Origin: Patescibacteria group bacterium
GTDB taxonomy: Bacteria; Patescibacteriota; Minisyncoccia; Minisyncoccales; Staskawiczbacteraceae
Assembly: GCA_018829965.1 (NCBI GenBank)
Contig: JAHJTG010000005.1
Location: 1 to 49,557 of the forward strand
DNA: 49,557 nt
Direction of reading: 5' to 3'
Part shown: positions 9,686 to 18,633 of the stretch, piece after piece
Position numbering within the stretch: position 1 is the stretch's first letter
Layout of the letters: each line of letters starts with the position of its first letter
Translations under genes and position numbers: made by a program
The notes under the pieces: generated by a model
What the model saw: only the letters and a program-made list of their open reading frames with translations
What the model was told of the DNA's origin: nothing
Databases searched by the model: none

Positions 9686-10414
9686 ATGAGTATGGAAAAT
9701 AATATGACACCAGAAGAAAAATTTAATCAAAAAATGTGGTGGCTTTTACAGCAAATCAAAGAAGCTGATCTTTTGAGATCTCCCGAGGAACCATTTGAAT
9801 TTTTAATCCAGCAACAAAAAGACGCACCCCCCAAAGACGACCAAAGAAAACTCGTTTATAAATTAGAAAACTTAAAAGCCATAAAGATTAGTAAACAATT
9901 TACCTATATAGACTCCGGCCTTACTAAAGTTATATTTAAAGAAAATGCTTCAGAAAGTGAAGCAAATGGCTTTCATTTAAAAATCCTGCCGAAATTTGAT
10001 GAAGTTTATGGGGAATTTAGAGAAAAAGCCGAATTGTTAAAAGAGAACACAACTAAAAAAGAATTAAAACAAAAGAGTGGCACAATTGATAAAATCATTA
10101 TTGTAAAACCGAAAGACGGTAATAGATTCAAAATAATAATCAATGATGATTATCACCAAAGGCCGCTTGATGGCGACATGGCCAAGCCAAGCTGGAATTT
10201 ATTATTCAGAGTGGCCGATGGTGATCTTATCGAAGATCAAGAATATAAATCATCATTTGATTTTTTTAATAGTAATGAAAAATGCAGATTATATACACAA
10301 ACGGGCTATCCAAAAACAAAAATACTAAAAAGAGAAAGCGGGTATATCAAACCGGCTGTTAAAATGGAAATCATCACCGAGAAAGCATACAAACAAAGAT
10401 GTAAAAAGGGCTGA
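9686..10414 (+). CDS. hypothetical protein; C-terminal region resembles that of the 15498-16667 product
   Basis: 242-aa ORF; shared pattern sGxIxKIxIxxxKD..NDDY..FNxNxKCxxY..EIIxExxYxxR. Confidence 0.6.
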   Translation: MSMENNMTPEEKFNQKMWWLLQQIKEADLLRSPEEPFEFLIQQQKDAPPKDDQRKLVYKLENLKAIKISKQFTYIDSGLTKVIFKENASESEANGFHLKILPKFDEVYGEFREKAELLKENTTKKELKQKSGTIDKIIIVKPKDGNRFKIIINDDYHQRPLDGDMAKPSWNLLFRVADGDLIEDQEYKSSFDFFNSNEKCRLYTQTGYPKTKILKRESGYIKPAVKMEIITEKAYKQRCKKG

Positions 10415-10453
10415 AATACGGCTTAAAAAAACTTAAAATGTGGATAACTTCGG

Positions 10454-10480
10454 CACCGCTTCAAAAAAGCGGTGTTTTTT
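10454..10480 (+). terminator. Rho-independent terminator
   Basis: CACCGCTT...AAGCGGTG hairpin followed by T6. Confidence 0.75.
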
Positions 10481-10567
10481 AATTACGCTTAAAAGTTTTC
10501 GGCATTTTTTAAGCGTTTTGTAATTGATAAATTTTAGATAGAGATAAAATTACTAACTTTTGTGAAC

Positions 10568-10735
10568 ATGTCGAACAAAAACGCACAACTGAATATCAAG
10601 CAAATTGAGGAAATGGTGGCCGAACGGCTGGCCGAGATTTTAGTTCAGCAATTGGAATGGCAGAGAGAACAGCAAGAAAAAATTAAAGAGAAAAATAAGT
10701 ATGGAAAAGATAAAAGAAAAATTCATAACCAGTGA
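10568..10735 (+). CDS. small hypothetical protein (55 aa)
   Basis: MSNKNAQLNIKQIEEMVAERLAEILVQQLEWQREQQEKIKEKNK...; below ORF-track size cutoff; overlaps next start. Confidence 0.5.
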   Translation: MSNKNAQLNIKQIEEMVAERLAEILVQQLEWQREQQEKIKEKNKYGKDKRKIHNQ

Positions 10736-10949
10736 TTTCTATACCGCTGTCTTTTTAATGGCCAGCGGATATAAGCTATTCGGAATCAACAAAACCGAGC
10801 CTCGGCGCTATCGCTTTATTTTTGAGGACGATAAAAATAGAGCGAAACTGCTCGAGGATTTTTTTAATAACAAAACAAAGGTTGAAGCAAGAAAGTTTAT
10901 TGGCGCCATAAAAGAGCTGAAGTCGCTGATGTATAACGACGCTATTTAA
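10701..10949 (+). CDS. DUF5659-like small protein
   Basis: 82 aa; FITSDFYTAVFLMASGYKLFGI...RYRFIFED pattern. Confidence 0.55.
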   Translation: MEKIKEKFITSDFYTAVFLMASGYKLFGINKTEPRRYRFIFEDDKNRAKLLEDFFNNKTKVEARKFIGAIKELKSLMYNDAI

Positions 10950-10963
10950 GCCGGCAAATCAAT

Positions 10964-11779
10964 ATGGAAAATGTAAAACCAACAATTGATAATAATGACT
11001 TCATCCGGCTACCAAGAAGCATAAAGGAATTTTATCTGGACAGATTTTTACTGCTCGAGGAATTTATTGTCTTGGTTTGGCTCTGGTTCGGCGCCAATCC
11101 CAAAACCGGCAGGATTAATGTCAGCTACGAAGGATTGAGTAAAGATTTTCAGGAAAGATACTCAAAAAATCAGATTAACAAGATAATGCTCGAGCTTAAG
11201 CGGAAGAAGCTGATATGGTATCCCAGACAGCAAGGCCGCAGAAGTTCTTTTAATGTGGATATCCAGAATTATCCGCTAAGTAAAGGCAAGCCCAGAGATA
11301 TTACTGAATTGTTTAATGGCAACTCTGGCAGAAGTTCCAGCAGAAGTGAAAGTGATAATCCAGCAGAAGCGCCGGCAGAAGTTAAAACATCTTGGCAGAA
11401 GTTAAAAACCGAAAAAAAGAGCTTAATAAAGCGATTTTCTACACCCTTCAATAATGACTCTGGCAGAAGTTACAATAACGATAACGAGAAAGAAAATTAT
11501 AATAAAAATCGATCGTCTTTTAATAAAATTTATGATCGGGTCGGTTTAATGGACTTTACTCCTAAGAGCTACGAGGAAGAAAGGTGCTGGCACATAGCAA
11601 GATATCTGGACGAAAAAGATATGAGGTTTATGCGCTCAGCTCTTAAGAAATACGGATTTCACGCCATAGAGAGCGCCTATAACGAAATTAAGGAAAGACC
11701 GCCGGGATCAATTCAAAATAAAGGCGCCTATTTCAATGAATTATCAAAGAGGTCTACAGATAAAAACAAATCTACTTAA
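10964..11779 (+). CDS. phage/plasmid-type replication initiator (lambda O / DnaD-like)
   Basis: N-terminal winged-helix-like segment, low-complexity linker, C-terminal DnaD-like helical segment (ALKKYGFHAIESAYNEIKERP...NKGAYF). Confidence 0.55.
   Translation: MENVKPTIDNNDFIRLPRSIKEFYLDRFLLLEEFIVLVWLWFGANPKTGRINVSYEGLSKDFQERYSKNQINKIMLELKRKKLIWYPRQQGRRSSFNVDIQNYPLSKGKPRDITELFNGNSGRSSSRSESDNPAEAPAEVKTSWQKLKTEKKSLIKRFSTPFNNDSGRSYNNDNEKENYNKNRSSFNKIYDRVGLMDFTPKSYEEERCWHIARYLDEKDMRFMRSALKKYGFHAIESAYNEIKERPPGSIQNKGAYFNELSKRSTDKNKST
11238..11471 (+). repeat. seven direct GCAGAAGT iterons (candidate origin)
   Basis: Copies start at 11238, 11328, 11340, 11363 (GCAGAAGC variant), 11375, 11395, 11463; all same orientation. 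Confidence 0.75.
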
Positions 11780-11790
11780 CGCTACTTTTT

Positions 11791-12294
11791 ATGCCTAAAT
11801 TGAAGCGCTTAACTGAATATCACAAAAGAGCGATGGAGCTGAAATATAAAGGTAATTCTTATCAAGAAATTGCCGATTTTCTCAATGAAAAGTTTAAAAA
11901 AAGTAGAAAAACAAAAAGCGGCCTTTCTTTTACAGAACAGACCATCAAGGATTGGTTTAAGGAATCCGGCACGCTCTGCGAGGATCATCGCCTCTATGAG
12001 GAAGAAATGGATGAAATTCACAAAGAGACAATAGATGTAATCCGTAAAGCCGGCATCCAGATTCGAGAACAAAACTTTCGCTTAGCCAACGAAATGCTGA
12101 TCGCCCTAATGGGAAGCGATAATGACAGCATCAAGCTCGCCGCAATTAAAGAATTGCTAAATCGAGTGGAAGGCCAACCAAGACAATTTTTGGATGTCAA
12201 AAAAGACGAGGAGGGACTTCTTGTTTATGAATCAATTATTAGAAAGATTGAACAAGAAAAAGAAGAACAAGAACAAACTGGAAAACAAGAATAA
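11791..12294 (+). CDS. HTH protein, possibly terminase-small-subunit-like
   Basis: KGNSYQEIADFLNEKF...TEQTIKDWFKESG HTH-like N-terminus; sits between Rep-like and recombinase genes. Confidence 0.4.
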   Translation: MPKLKRLTEYHKRAMELKYKGNSYQEIADFLNEKFKKSRKTKSGLSFTEQTIKDWFKESGTLCEDHRLYEEEMDEIHKETIDVIRKAGIQIREQNFRLANEMLIALMGSDNDSIKLAAIKELLNRVEGQPRQFLDVKKDEEGLLVYESIIRKIEQEKEEQEQTGKQE

Positions 12295-12362
12295 CCAGCT
12301 GTGGGTAACTCGCTTGGCTTGTGCCAAGGGTAAGCACATAATGGGGGTTGCCAAAAAACAAT

Positions 12363-14063
12363 ATGAAAAATGCATTAATTTACTGCCGAGTATCAACCGA
12401 AGAACAAGTTAAAGAAGGCTACTCTTTAGACGCGCAGGAAAAATTCTGCGCTAAATTTGCTGAAAACGATGACTACCGAATCGTGGAAGTATTTAGAGAT
12501 GAAGGCAAAAGCGCCACCACCCTTGATAGACCAGCCCTTCAGGATCTTTTAGCCAAATGCCAGCAGGATGACTCTGTTGACGCTGTATTCGTTCAGGAAA
12601 CAGACCGGCTGGCCAGAAACACCAAAGATCATCTGACCATCAGGGCTGTGCTCCAAAAAGCAGGAGTTAAGCTCGTTTCTGTTGCCCAGCCAATGCTTGA
12701 TGACAGCCCGGAAGGCAATATGATTGATACGATTTTGGCCAGTGTTAATCAATTTCAATCTGACCTTAACAGCCGAAAGACCAAAAAAGGCCTGCAGGAA
12801 AGATTTGACCAGGGCTGGTGGCCGGGCTGGGTGCCGCTCGGTTATCTTAATGTGGGTGTGGGCGGCAACGCTGACGGCCGCAAAGCCAAAAAGATTATTA
12901 AAAAAGACCCGAAAAGATTTGATCTGATTAGAAAAATGTTTGATATGGTTTTGAGCGGAAACTACTCTGTCCCTCAAACTCACACTATCGCAGTTACCGA
13001 GTAGGGTTTTAGAATGCCCAACGGAACTAAAATGTCCCGAAGCACTTTTTACTCTGTTATTGGCAATCCTTTTTATTATGGCTATTACGAATATCCAAAA
13101 AAGTCTGGCATCTGGCATAAAGGAAAACACCCGGCCATGATCACCAAAGACGAATACGATCAAATTCAAAATATGATCAGGCCAGACAATATCAAGCCAA
13201 TGAAGCACGTATTCGCTTTTACGGGTTTAATTAAATGCGGTGAGTGCGAAGCCACGATCACAGCCGAACATAAAACCAAAAGACAAATAAATGGCAATGT
13301 CCATTATTACACTTACTACCACTGCACTAAACGAATAAACAAAAACTGTTCTCAAAGAGTAATTCAGGTGCAAGATTTAGAAAAAGAGATCGCTGAGATA
13401 TTGGGAGGTTTGACCATACCGCCAGAATTCAATGAATGGGCAATGAGCTGGCTTAAAGACGAAAACCACAAAGAAGCTGATGATAGAAACGATATTTTAG
13501 ATACTCAACAAAAATCATACAATGAATGCATTAAGAAAATTGACAATCTGATTGATATGCGAGCTGGCGGTGAGATTAGCGAACAGCAGTTCAAAGACAA
13601 GAAAGCCAAAATTGTTAAAGAAAAAATGCACTTGCAGGAATTATTAAAAGATACAGACAAACGAGTAGACAATTGGCTGGAACGAGCAGAGGAAGCGTTG
13701 ATATTTGCCCAAAACGCCAAACTTGCCTTTGAAAATGGAACATTACAGAGAAAAAGAGAGATACTAAACACCTTAGGTTCGAACCTCCTGTTAAAAGACA
13801 GAAAACTGCGTATTAACTTGGAAAATTGCCTTTTGCCCATGCAAAAAGTCGATACTGGGTCCGGCAACAAAAAAAGCGGGTTCGAACCGCTTGATTTGTG
13901 CGTAGATAAAAGGAAAAACACCGCTTCAGGCGGTGTTCGTCCAGATTGGCTCCCCTTCAAGAACGCACTTACTCGGTTTGATTGGAGAGCATTTAGGGTT
14001 GAGCTGGACGCCTTTGTCTCAACTTATAATATCTCTTTGGGCGGAAATTGGGGCGGAGTATAA
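12363..14063 (+). pseudogene. large serine recombinase interrupted by an in-frame TAG (13002-13004)
   Basis: ALIYCRVSTEEQVKEGYSLDAQ resolvase start and DRLARN; after TAG the same frame continues GFRMPNGTKMSRSTFYSVIGNPFYYG, then Zn ribbon (CGECEATI...YYHC); 3' end uncertain. Confidence 0.8.
13911..13937 (-). terminator. Rho-independent terminator for the 14024-14770 gene
   Basis: On minus strand: ACACCGC-CTGA-AGCGGTGT-TTTTCC. Confidence 0.5.
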
Positions 14064-14770
14064 CAACTTCCAGAAACATTTGTATCAGCAGGGATAGCTT
14101 GAGTATTGGTGGTAATTGTGGTGCTTTCTTGGTTTATATTTTTGAGAATACCCGTCTGCAATTTCCAAGTCCATTCTAAAATAAACTTCTGTTTTTCTGC
14201 AAATTGTTGAGCCTTATTTTTATCGGCTTCTAACTCTTGATATATGTTTTCTATTGCCTTTTTGGTATCCTCAAAAAAACAACTTACACTTAACCAGACG
14301 TGAGGCGTTTCCGAGCTTTTATCCTGAATTTGCAAGTGTCTGCCATCGGGGAGAGTGGTAATGAAGTTGTGAACGAAAAAACTATGGCTAAGTCTGTGCC
14401 TAATTAAATTAAATAAAAAACTGATAAAATCCTTATTCTTATAATTGCCGCTCATTTTAGAGAGATAATTAACACAGAAAAACTCAAAATCATCTGCCTT
14501 ACCAACCCTCTCAAACTCATTATTTTTTTCTCTTGCTTCTGAGGGAACACTCCAATTAGTATCAAAATTTATGCAATAACCAAAAAAGGCTACGATATTT
14601 AACAAATATAAAATAGAGGGATAACCTACCTGTTCTTTTATCATTCGGTTCATATCGTATAAAAAATAAGAGCTTACATTCTGTTGATGTCTTTTGGCGT
14701 GAGCTTCATTCCATTCTTTGCCGTCATAACCAACATATAACTCAAAAAATTTCTGTATATCTTTGTCCAT
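14024..14770 (-). CDS. hypothetical protein with HEPN-like RX4H motif
   Basis: 248 aa; FNLIRHRLSHSFF. Confidence 0.5.
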   Translation of the reverse strand: MDKDIQKFFELYVGYDGKEWNEAHAKRHQQNVSSYFLYDMNRMIKEQVGYPSILYLLNIVAFFGYCINFDTNWSVPSEAREKNNEFERVGKADDFEFFCVNYLSKMSGNYKNKDFISFLFNLIRHRLSHSFFVHNFITTLPDGRHLQIQDKSSETPHVWLSVSCFFEDTKKAIENIYQELEADKNKAQQFAEKQKFILEWTWKLQTGILKNINQESTTITTNTQAIPADTNVSGSCYTPPQFPPKEIL

Positions 14771-14835
14771 TTATTTAACAATGGTTTACTTTTATATTAA
14801 GTTATTCTAAACTAATCTAATAAAATAGTAAACGA

Positions 14836-15501
14836 ATGGTTTTAGACAATTATAAAAATATAATTAACGAAATAGTAATCTACAAAGATAAGGAGAAAGA
14901 CCCCGAAAAAAAGAAAAGTTGGGAGGCTTTTGAGCTTAACACCAGACGACTTGATAGAACTATTGAAATCCAAAATAGAATAAAATTACTATATAAACAA
15001 AATAGGTTTATTGAATGTATTTGCTTTATAAGTCAGTTTGCTGAATTTAAGTTAAAAGAGCTTATTAAATTGTATGTTGATTTATCCTTACTGCTTAATA
15101 AGAAAATAAAAATTGGGGAGAATTGGCAAGAGAAACCATTGGGGACACTAACCAATACAGCAAAAAAATTGTTAACCGATGACAACTTAATGAAAAGATT
15201 GAAAGATTTTAACAATTTGAGAATAAAATCAATACATAAAATCTTTGATGTTAATTATCAAATAGCAGAAGTTGAGGAAGAGATAAATCAATATCTGAAA
15301 ACTAATGATTATTACGAGAACATTATAAACCCCATACAAAGATACTCCACGATAATAACAAAGGAAATTTTTGATTACAAAACTAATCTTGAACCCGTGC
15401 CAGAAGAAAGCAAAATTATCGTTTCTAATCTGTTGCGAGAAATGGAAAAAATTGACCCATTGCTTAAAAATCAAGAGCTGAAAAAACAAATAAAATTATG
15501 A
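14836..15501 (+). CDS. hypothetical protein with HEPN-like RX4H motif
   Basis: 221 aa; FNNLRIKSIHKIFD; helical-rich. Confidence 0.5.
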   Translation: MVLDNYKNIINEIVIYKDKEKDPEKKKSWEAFELNTRRLDRTIEIQNRIKLLYKQNRFIECICFISQFAEFKLKELIKLYVDLSLLLNKKIKIGENWQEKPLGTLTNTAKKLLTDDNLMKRLKDFNNLRIKSIHKIFDVNYQIAEVEEEINQYLKTNDYYENIINPIQRYSTIITKEIFDYKTNLEPVPEESKIIVSNLLREMEKIDPLLKNQELKKQIKL

Positions 15502-16667
15502 GTAGCGTAGCCGAAAACTTAGAGCGACATTATAGAGCTTTTATAGACCAGCAAAATGAGTGGGGGTTTTTCTTGGGACTGGCTTATTATGTAAACTTTA
15601 TTTTAGAAACACCAGAGACCGATAAAATTACCGATTTACTGCTTAAAGAGAGAAGAAATGAAGAGAAGAAGATAAAAGACTTAGGAGATGAAGTGTTGAA
15701 GGAAGTAGAACCAGTAATAAAAGATTTAATTAGAAAAATACAAAATGCAAAAATATCTTATCCTGCCCTTGATAATGAGATAAAAGACTACGAAGGATAT
15801 AAAAATAAAACAATCAAAGGAAGCGAACCTCCTCCCGTTTGCTTTGGCAGGATTTTACATAACACAATAAGAAGCCTTTCTGAAAATGGGCATAAAGAAT
15901 TAGTAAAAGATTATATTAGAGAAGAAAGGGGCATTCTTTATACAGACAAACACAAATTTTCAAAAAAATTATACGCTTATAATTTAGCAAGGAAGAAATA
16001 TGATGAAAAATTAGAAATTACTTTCTGGGGGTTTTGGGATTATATCTCTTTTGCCTATCTTGCGGTTTTGAAAGCGGACGAAACGCTTGAAAATCTAAGA
16101 AGAGAAAAGGCAGACTGGTTTACTATCAGTAATTTGGTCGGATATTTCGGTGAAATGAAAACGATTAAAGATGGCGATATTAGAGACTTAATAGTTGAAT
16201 TTAAGAGAGAGAAATACGAACCCTATGCGACAAACCTACATAATTATTTGCTTAAAGAATTGAGCACTAATAATAAAAAGGCAAAGCAAAAAGTTGAAAT
16301 CGGGAAGAGTGGTAAAATTAAAAAAATAACTATAATAGAATTGAAAGACAGAAAACACCTGCTCGCCGTTAATGACGACTATAAGAATGTTAAAAAAATA
16401 AGGAAATCAAAATACTACCCTATTTTTATTGAGGAAATTGCAAAAAGAGAAGTTCTTAATAGAACTGATAATAACAAAATTTCTAATGAAATGGCGGAAT
16501 ATTTTAATAATAATAAAAAATGTCTTGCTTATATGAATGGTAAATATGGATTAACTGCCATTTTTACTGGCGACGAAGAGGAGAGGGAGATTAACTGGGA
16601 GATAAAAACAGAAATAATCAACGAAGATGATTACTTGAAACGCCTTAGAAAAATAACAAAAAAATAG
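15498..16667 (+). CDS. hypothetical protein, C-terminal region resembles that of the 9686-10414 product
   Basis: 389 aa, start overlaps the upstream stop. Confidence 0.6.
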   Translation: MSSVAENLERHYRAFIDQQNEWGFFLGLAYYVNFILETPETDKITDLLLKERRNEEKKIKDLGDEVLKEVEPVIKDLIRKIQNAKISYPALDNEIKDYEGYKNKTIKGSEPPPVCFGRILHNTIRSLSENGHKELVKDYIREERGILYTDKHKFSKKLYAYNLARKKYDEKLEITFWGFWDYISFAYLAVLKADETLENLRREKADWFTISNLVGYFGEMKTIKDGDIRDLIVEFKREKYEPYATNLHNYLLKELSTNNKKAKQKVEIGKSGKIKKITIIELKDRKHLLAVNDDYKNVKKIRKSKYYPIFIEEIAKREVLNRTDNNKISNEMAEYFNNNKKCLAYMNGKYGLTAIFTGDEEEREINWEIKTEIINEDDYLKRLRKITKK

Positions 16668-16695
16668 CTTACCAAGCTTACCAAGACTTACCAAG
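16668..16695 (+). repeat. CTTACCAAG x3 tandem repeat
   Basis: CTTACCAAG at 16668, 16677 and 16687, directly after the upstream stop codon. Confidence 0.8.
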
Positions 16696-16708
16696 CATTT
16701 TAGAAAGT

Positions 16709-16736
16709 AAAAAGCCGAACAAAATCGGCTTTTTTT
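16709..16736 (+). terminator. Rho-independent terminator
   Basis: AAAAAGCCGA acaaaa TCGGCTTTTTTT. Confidence 0.85.
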
Positions 16737-16781
16737 GTTTGTGTTCGCAAGGTTGAGGTAAGCTTCTTGGTTGTGAAATAA

Positions 16782-16976
16782 TTGGGGCAGAAGCTAAAAA
16801 GTATGAAGTTAGAAAGCCCCAACGAAAATCAAATAAAGAAAGACGAAGCATACTGGAAAGCGAGGCAAAACCTTTTCGGATTTTTTAGTTTGCTTTTAGA
16901 AGTTGATATGAGAGTTAATCCGCACCTTTACAAAAATAAAGAAACTAAAGAACCGAAAAAAGAAACTGAAAAATAA
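16782..16976 (+). CDS. small hypothetical protein
   Basis: 64-aa ORF just upstream of the excisionase-like gene. Confidence 0.4.
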   Translation: MGQKLKSMKLESPNENQIKKDEAYWKARQNLFGFFSLLLEVDMRVNPHLYKNKETKEPKKETEK

Positions 16977-16980
16977 TCCT

Positions 16981-17361
16981 ATGCCTAAATATAATATCAA
17001 CTTAATTACGGCAAGGAGGAGCTACTACATAAACGAGATAGTGTTTCTTTTGAAAATAACCAGAAAAACCTGCGGACTTTGGATAAAACAGGAGGGATTA
17101 AAAACCATTGAGGGTATAACTCCTTTTGTGATTAAGGGTTATGATTTGATAGATTTTATAAAAGAAAAACGGGCGAAAGGAAAAATCCCAGTAAAAGAAA
17201 ACGAGTTTTTATGTATGAAGTGCCGACAAGGGGTTAAGCCAAAAACTGGGAGTGAGCAAATACTAAAAACGGGCAAAAGGATAGGGAAAGATAACCACGA
17301 GCAGTTAAGAAAAACAGGGATTTGCGAGAAATGCGGGACACGGCTCTATAAATTTTTATAG
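16981..17361 (+). CDS. excisionase-like HTH protein with C-terminal zinc ribbon
   Basis: INEIVFLLKITRKTCGLWIKQEGLK HTH-like; CMKC...CEKC pairs; adjacent to integrase. Confidence 0.5.
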   Translation: MPKYNINLITARRSYYINEIVFLLKITRKTCGLWIKQEGLKTIEGITPFVIKGYDLIDFIKEKRAKGKIPVKENEFLCMKCRQGVKPKTGSEQILKTGKRIGKDNHEQLRKTGICEKCGTRLYKFL

Positions 17362-17443
17362 GTATGCCAATGGGATTATAGTGTTATTTGCTATTACTCG
17401 TAAATGTTATATCTAAACTATTAAATAATAAACAAAAAAAATT

Positions 17444-18574
17444 ATGAAAATAACTTACAAAAATGAGCGATTAAAAAAGGAATTTTATAAGTGGCTCAAA
17501 AATTCAAAACAATTTTCAGAAGAAACGATTAAATGCTACGAAAAGGCAGTTTGGCTGTGGGAGGATTTTTCAAACAAAGACGATTTTGGCAGTTTCAACG
17601 AAACAACGGCGGAGGCATTTCGGGAATGGGTAAAAAATAAAAGAAAGCATAACTCCCAAGAAATAATTAGCATTACTTATTGTTATCATAATTTACGATT
17701 TCTAAAAACCTTTTTTGTATGGCTATCTAAACAAAAGGGCTATAAATTAAGAATAAAAGAGCCAGCTATTGATTGCCTTAATTTATCAAAAAATGAAGTT
17801 AGGGAGGCTAAGCAGGTTAAGAGCATTAAAAATCCAACACTGGACGAGATAAAAATGGTTATAGAAACCATTAAGGGAAAAACCGAAATTAAAATGAGAG
17901 ATAAAGCCATTTTTTCTTTGGCTTTCTTGACTGGGGCAAGAATTTCGGCGATTAGGACGCTCCCAATGAAAAGTTTTGATAAAAAAGAATTGATTATTTA
18001 CCAAGACCCTGCGTTTGGAGTTGAAACGAAAGGCAATAAAAGGATTGTTTCTGTTTTAATCCCTTTTGGTTATGAAGAGGCAAAGGACTATTTTATTGAA
18101 TGGTTTGACTATCTAACAAATCAGAAAGGGTTTGAGCCAGACGACCCCATATTCCCCGCCACTAAAATTGAAAATGGAAAAGATAACATAAATTTTTACA
18201 ATACGCAGGAGGTTGAAAATAGAAAGATAAAAAGCTCTGGCTCATTAAGGAAGATATTTCAGAAAAGATTTGAGCAAGCAGGGCTTAATTATTATCACCC
18301 CCACACTTTTAGGCATTGGCTTGTTAAAAGAATGGCAGAGTTTTCATTAACAGAAGAGCAGAGAAAAGCGTTTAGCCAATGTTTAGGACACGAAGATGTC
18401 GGGACAACTTTCGGCTCTCGGGGCTATGGGAGAATTGACGAGAGCAGACAAATAGATGTTATGAAAAGCATTGATTTTGAGGGATTAAAAGGAGGGAAAA
18501 AGCAGACAATAAGCGACGAGGATATAAGCCGAATTGCAAAACAAGTTAGCGAGAGTATTAAAAATAATACTTAA
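17444..18574 (+). CDS. tyrosine recombinase/integrase
   Basis: FLTGARISAIRTL, HTFRHWLVKRM, LGHEDVGTTF motifs. Confidence 0.88.
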   Translation: MKITYKNERLKKEFYKWLKNSKQFSEETIKCYEKAVWLWEDFSNKDDFGSFNETTAEAFREWVKNKRKHNSQEIISITYCYHNLRFLKTFFVWLSKQKGYKLRIKEPAIDCLNLSKNEVREAKQVKSIKNPTLDEIKMVIETIKGKTEIKMRDKAIFSLAFLTGARISAIRTLPMKSFDKKELIIYQDPAFGVETKGNKRIVSVLIPFGYEEAKDYFIEWFDYLTNQKGFEPDDPIFPATKIENGKDNINFYNTQEVENRKIKSSGSLRKIFQKRFEQAGLNYYHPHTFRHWLVKRMAEFSLTEEQRKAFSQCLGHEDVGTTFGSRGYGRIDESRQIDVMKSIDFEGLKGGKKQTISDEDISRIAKQVSESIKNNT

Positions 18575-18587
18575 TCCACACTTGCCG

Positions 18588-18616
18588 TTGTCAACTATTG
18601 TCAAATGAAATATAAT
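18588..18616 (+). promoter_or_regulatory. sigma70-type promoter of the R-M island
   Basis: TTGTCA (18588-18593), 17-nt spacer, TATAAT (18611-18616), 17 nt before ATG; TTGTCAA repeated at 18598. Confidence 0.7.
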
Positions 18617-18633
18617 GATAATATAATATAAAA

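Noticed and set aside
11238-11471. CRISPR array
   Set aside because: The GCAGAAGT copies are too short and unevenly spaced for repeats and spacers, and no cas genes occur in the window. No CRISPR array was seen anywhere.
13002-13004. Genome-wide amber recoding
   Set aside because: Several other genes here end plausibly at TAG (e.g. the LexA-MTase, the 389-aa ORF, the Zn-ribbon protein), so TAG appears to be a normal stop.
12549-13208. 219-aa minus-strand ORF opposite the serine recombinase
   Set aside because: Overlaps clear resolvase motifs on the plus strand; no recognisable domain.
13505-13960. 151-aa minus-strand ORF
   Set aside because: Shadow ORF of the recombinase C-terminal region.
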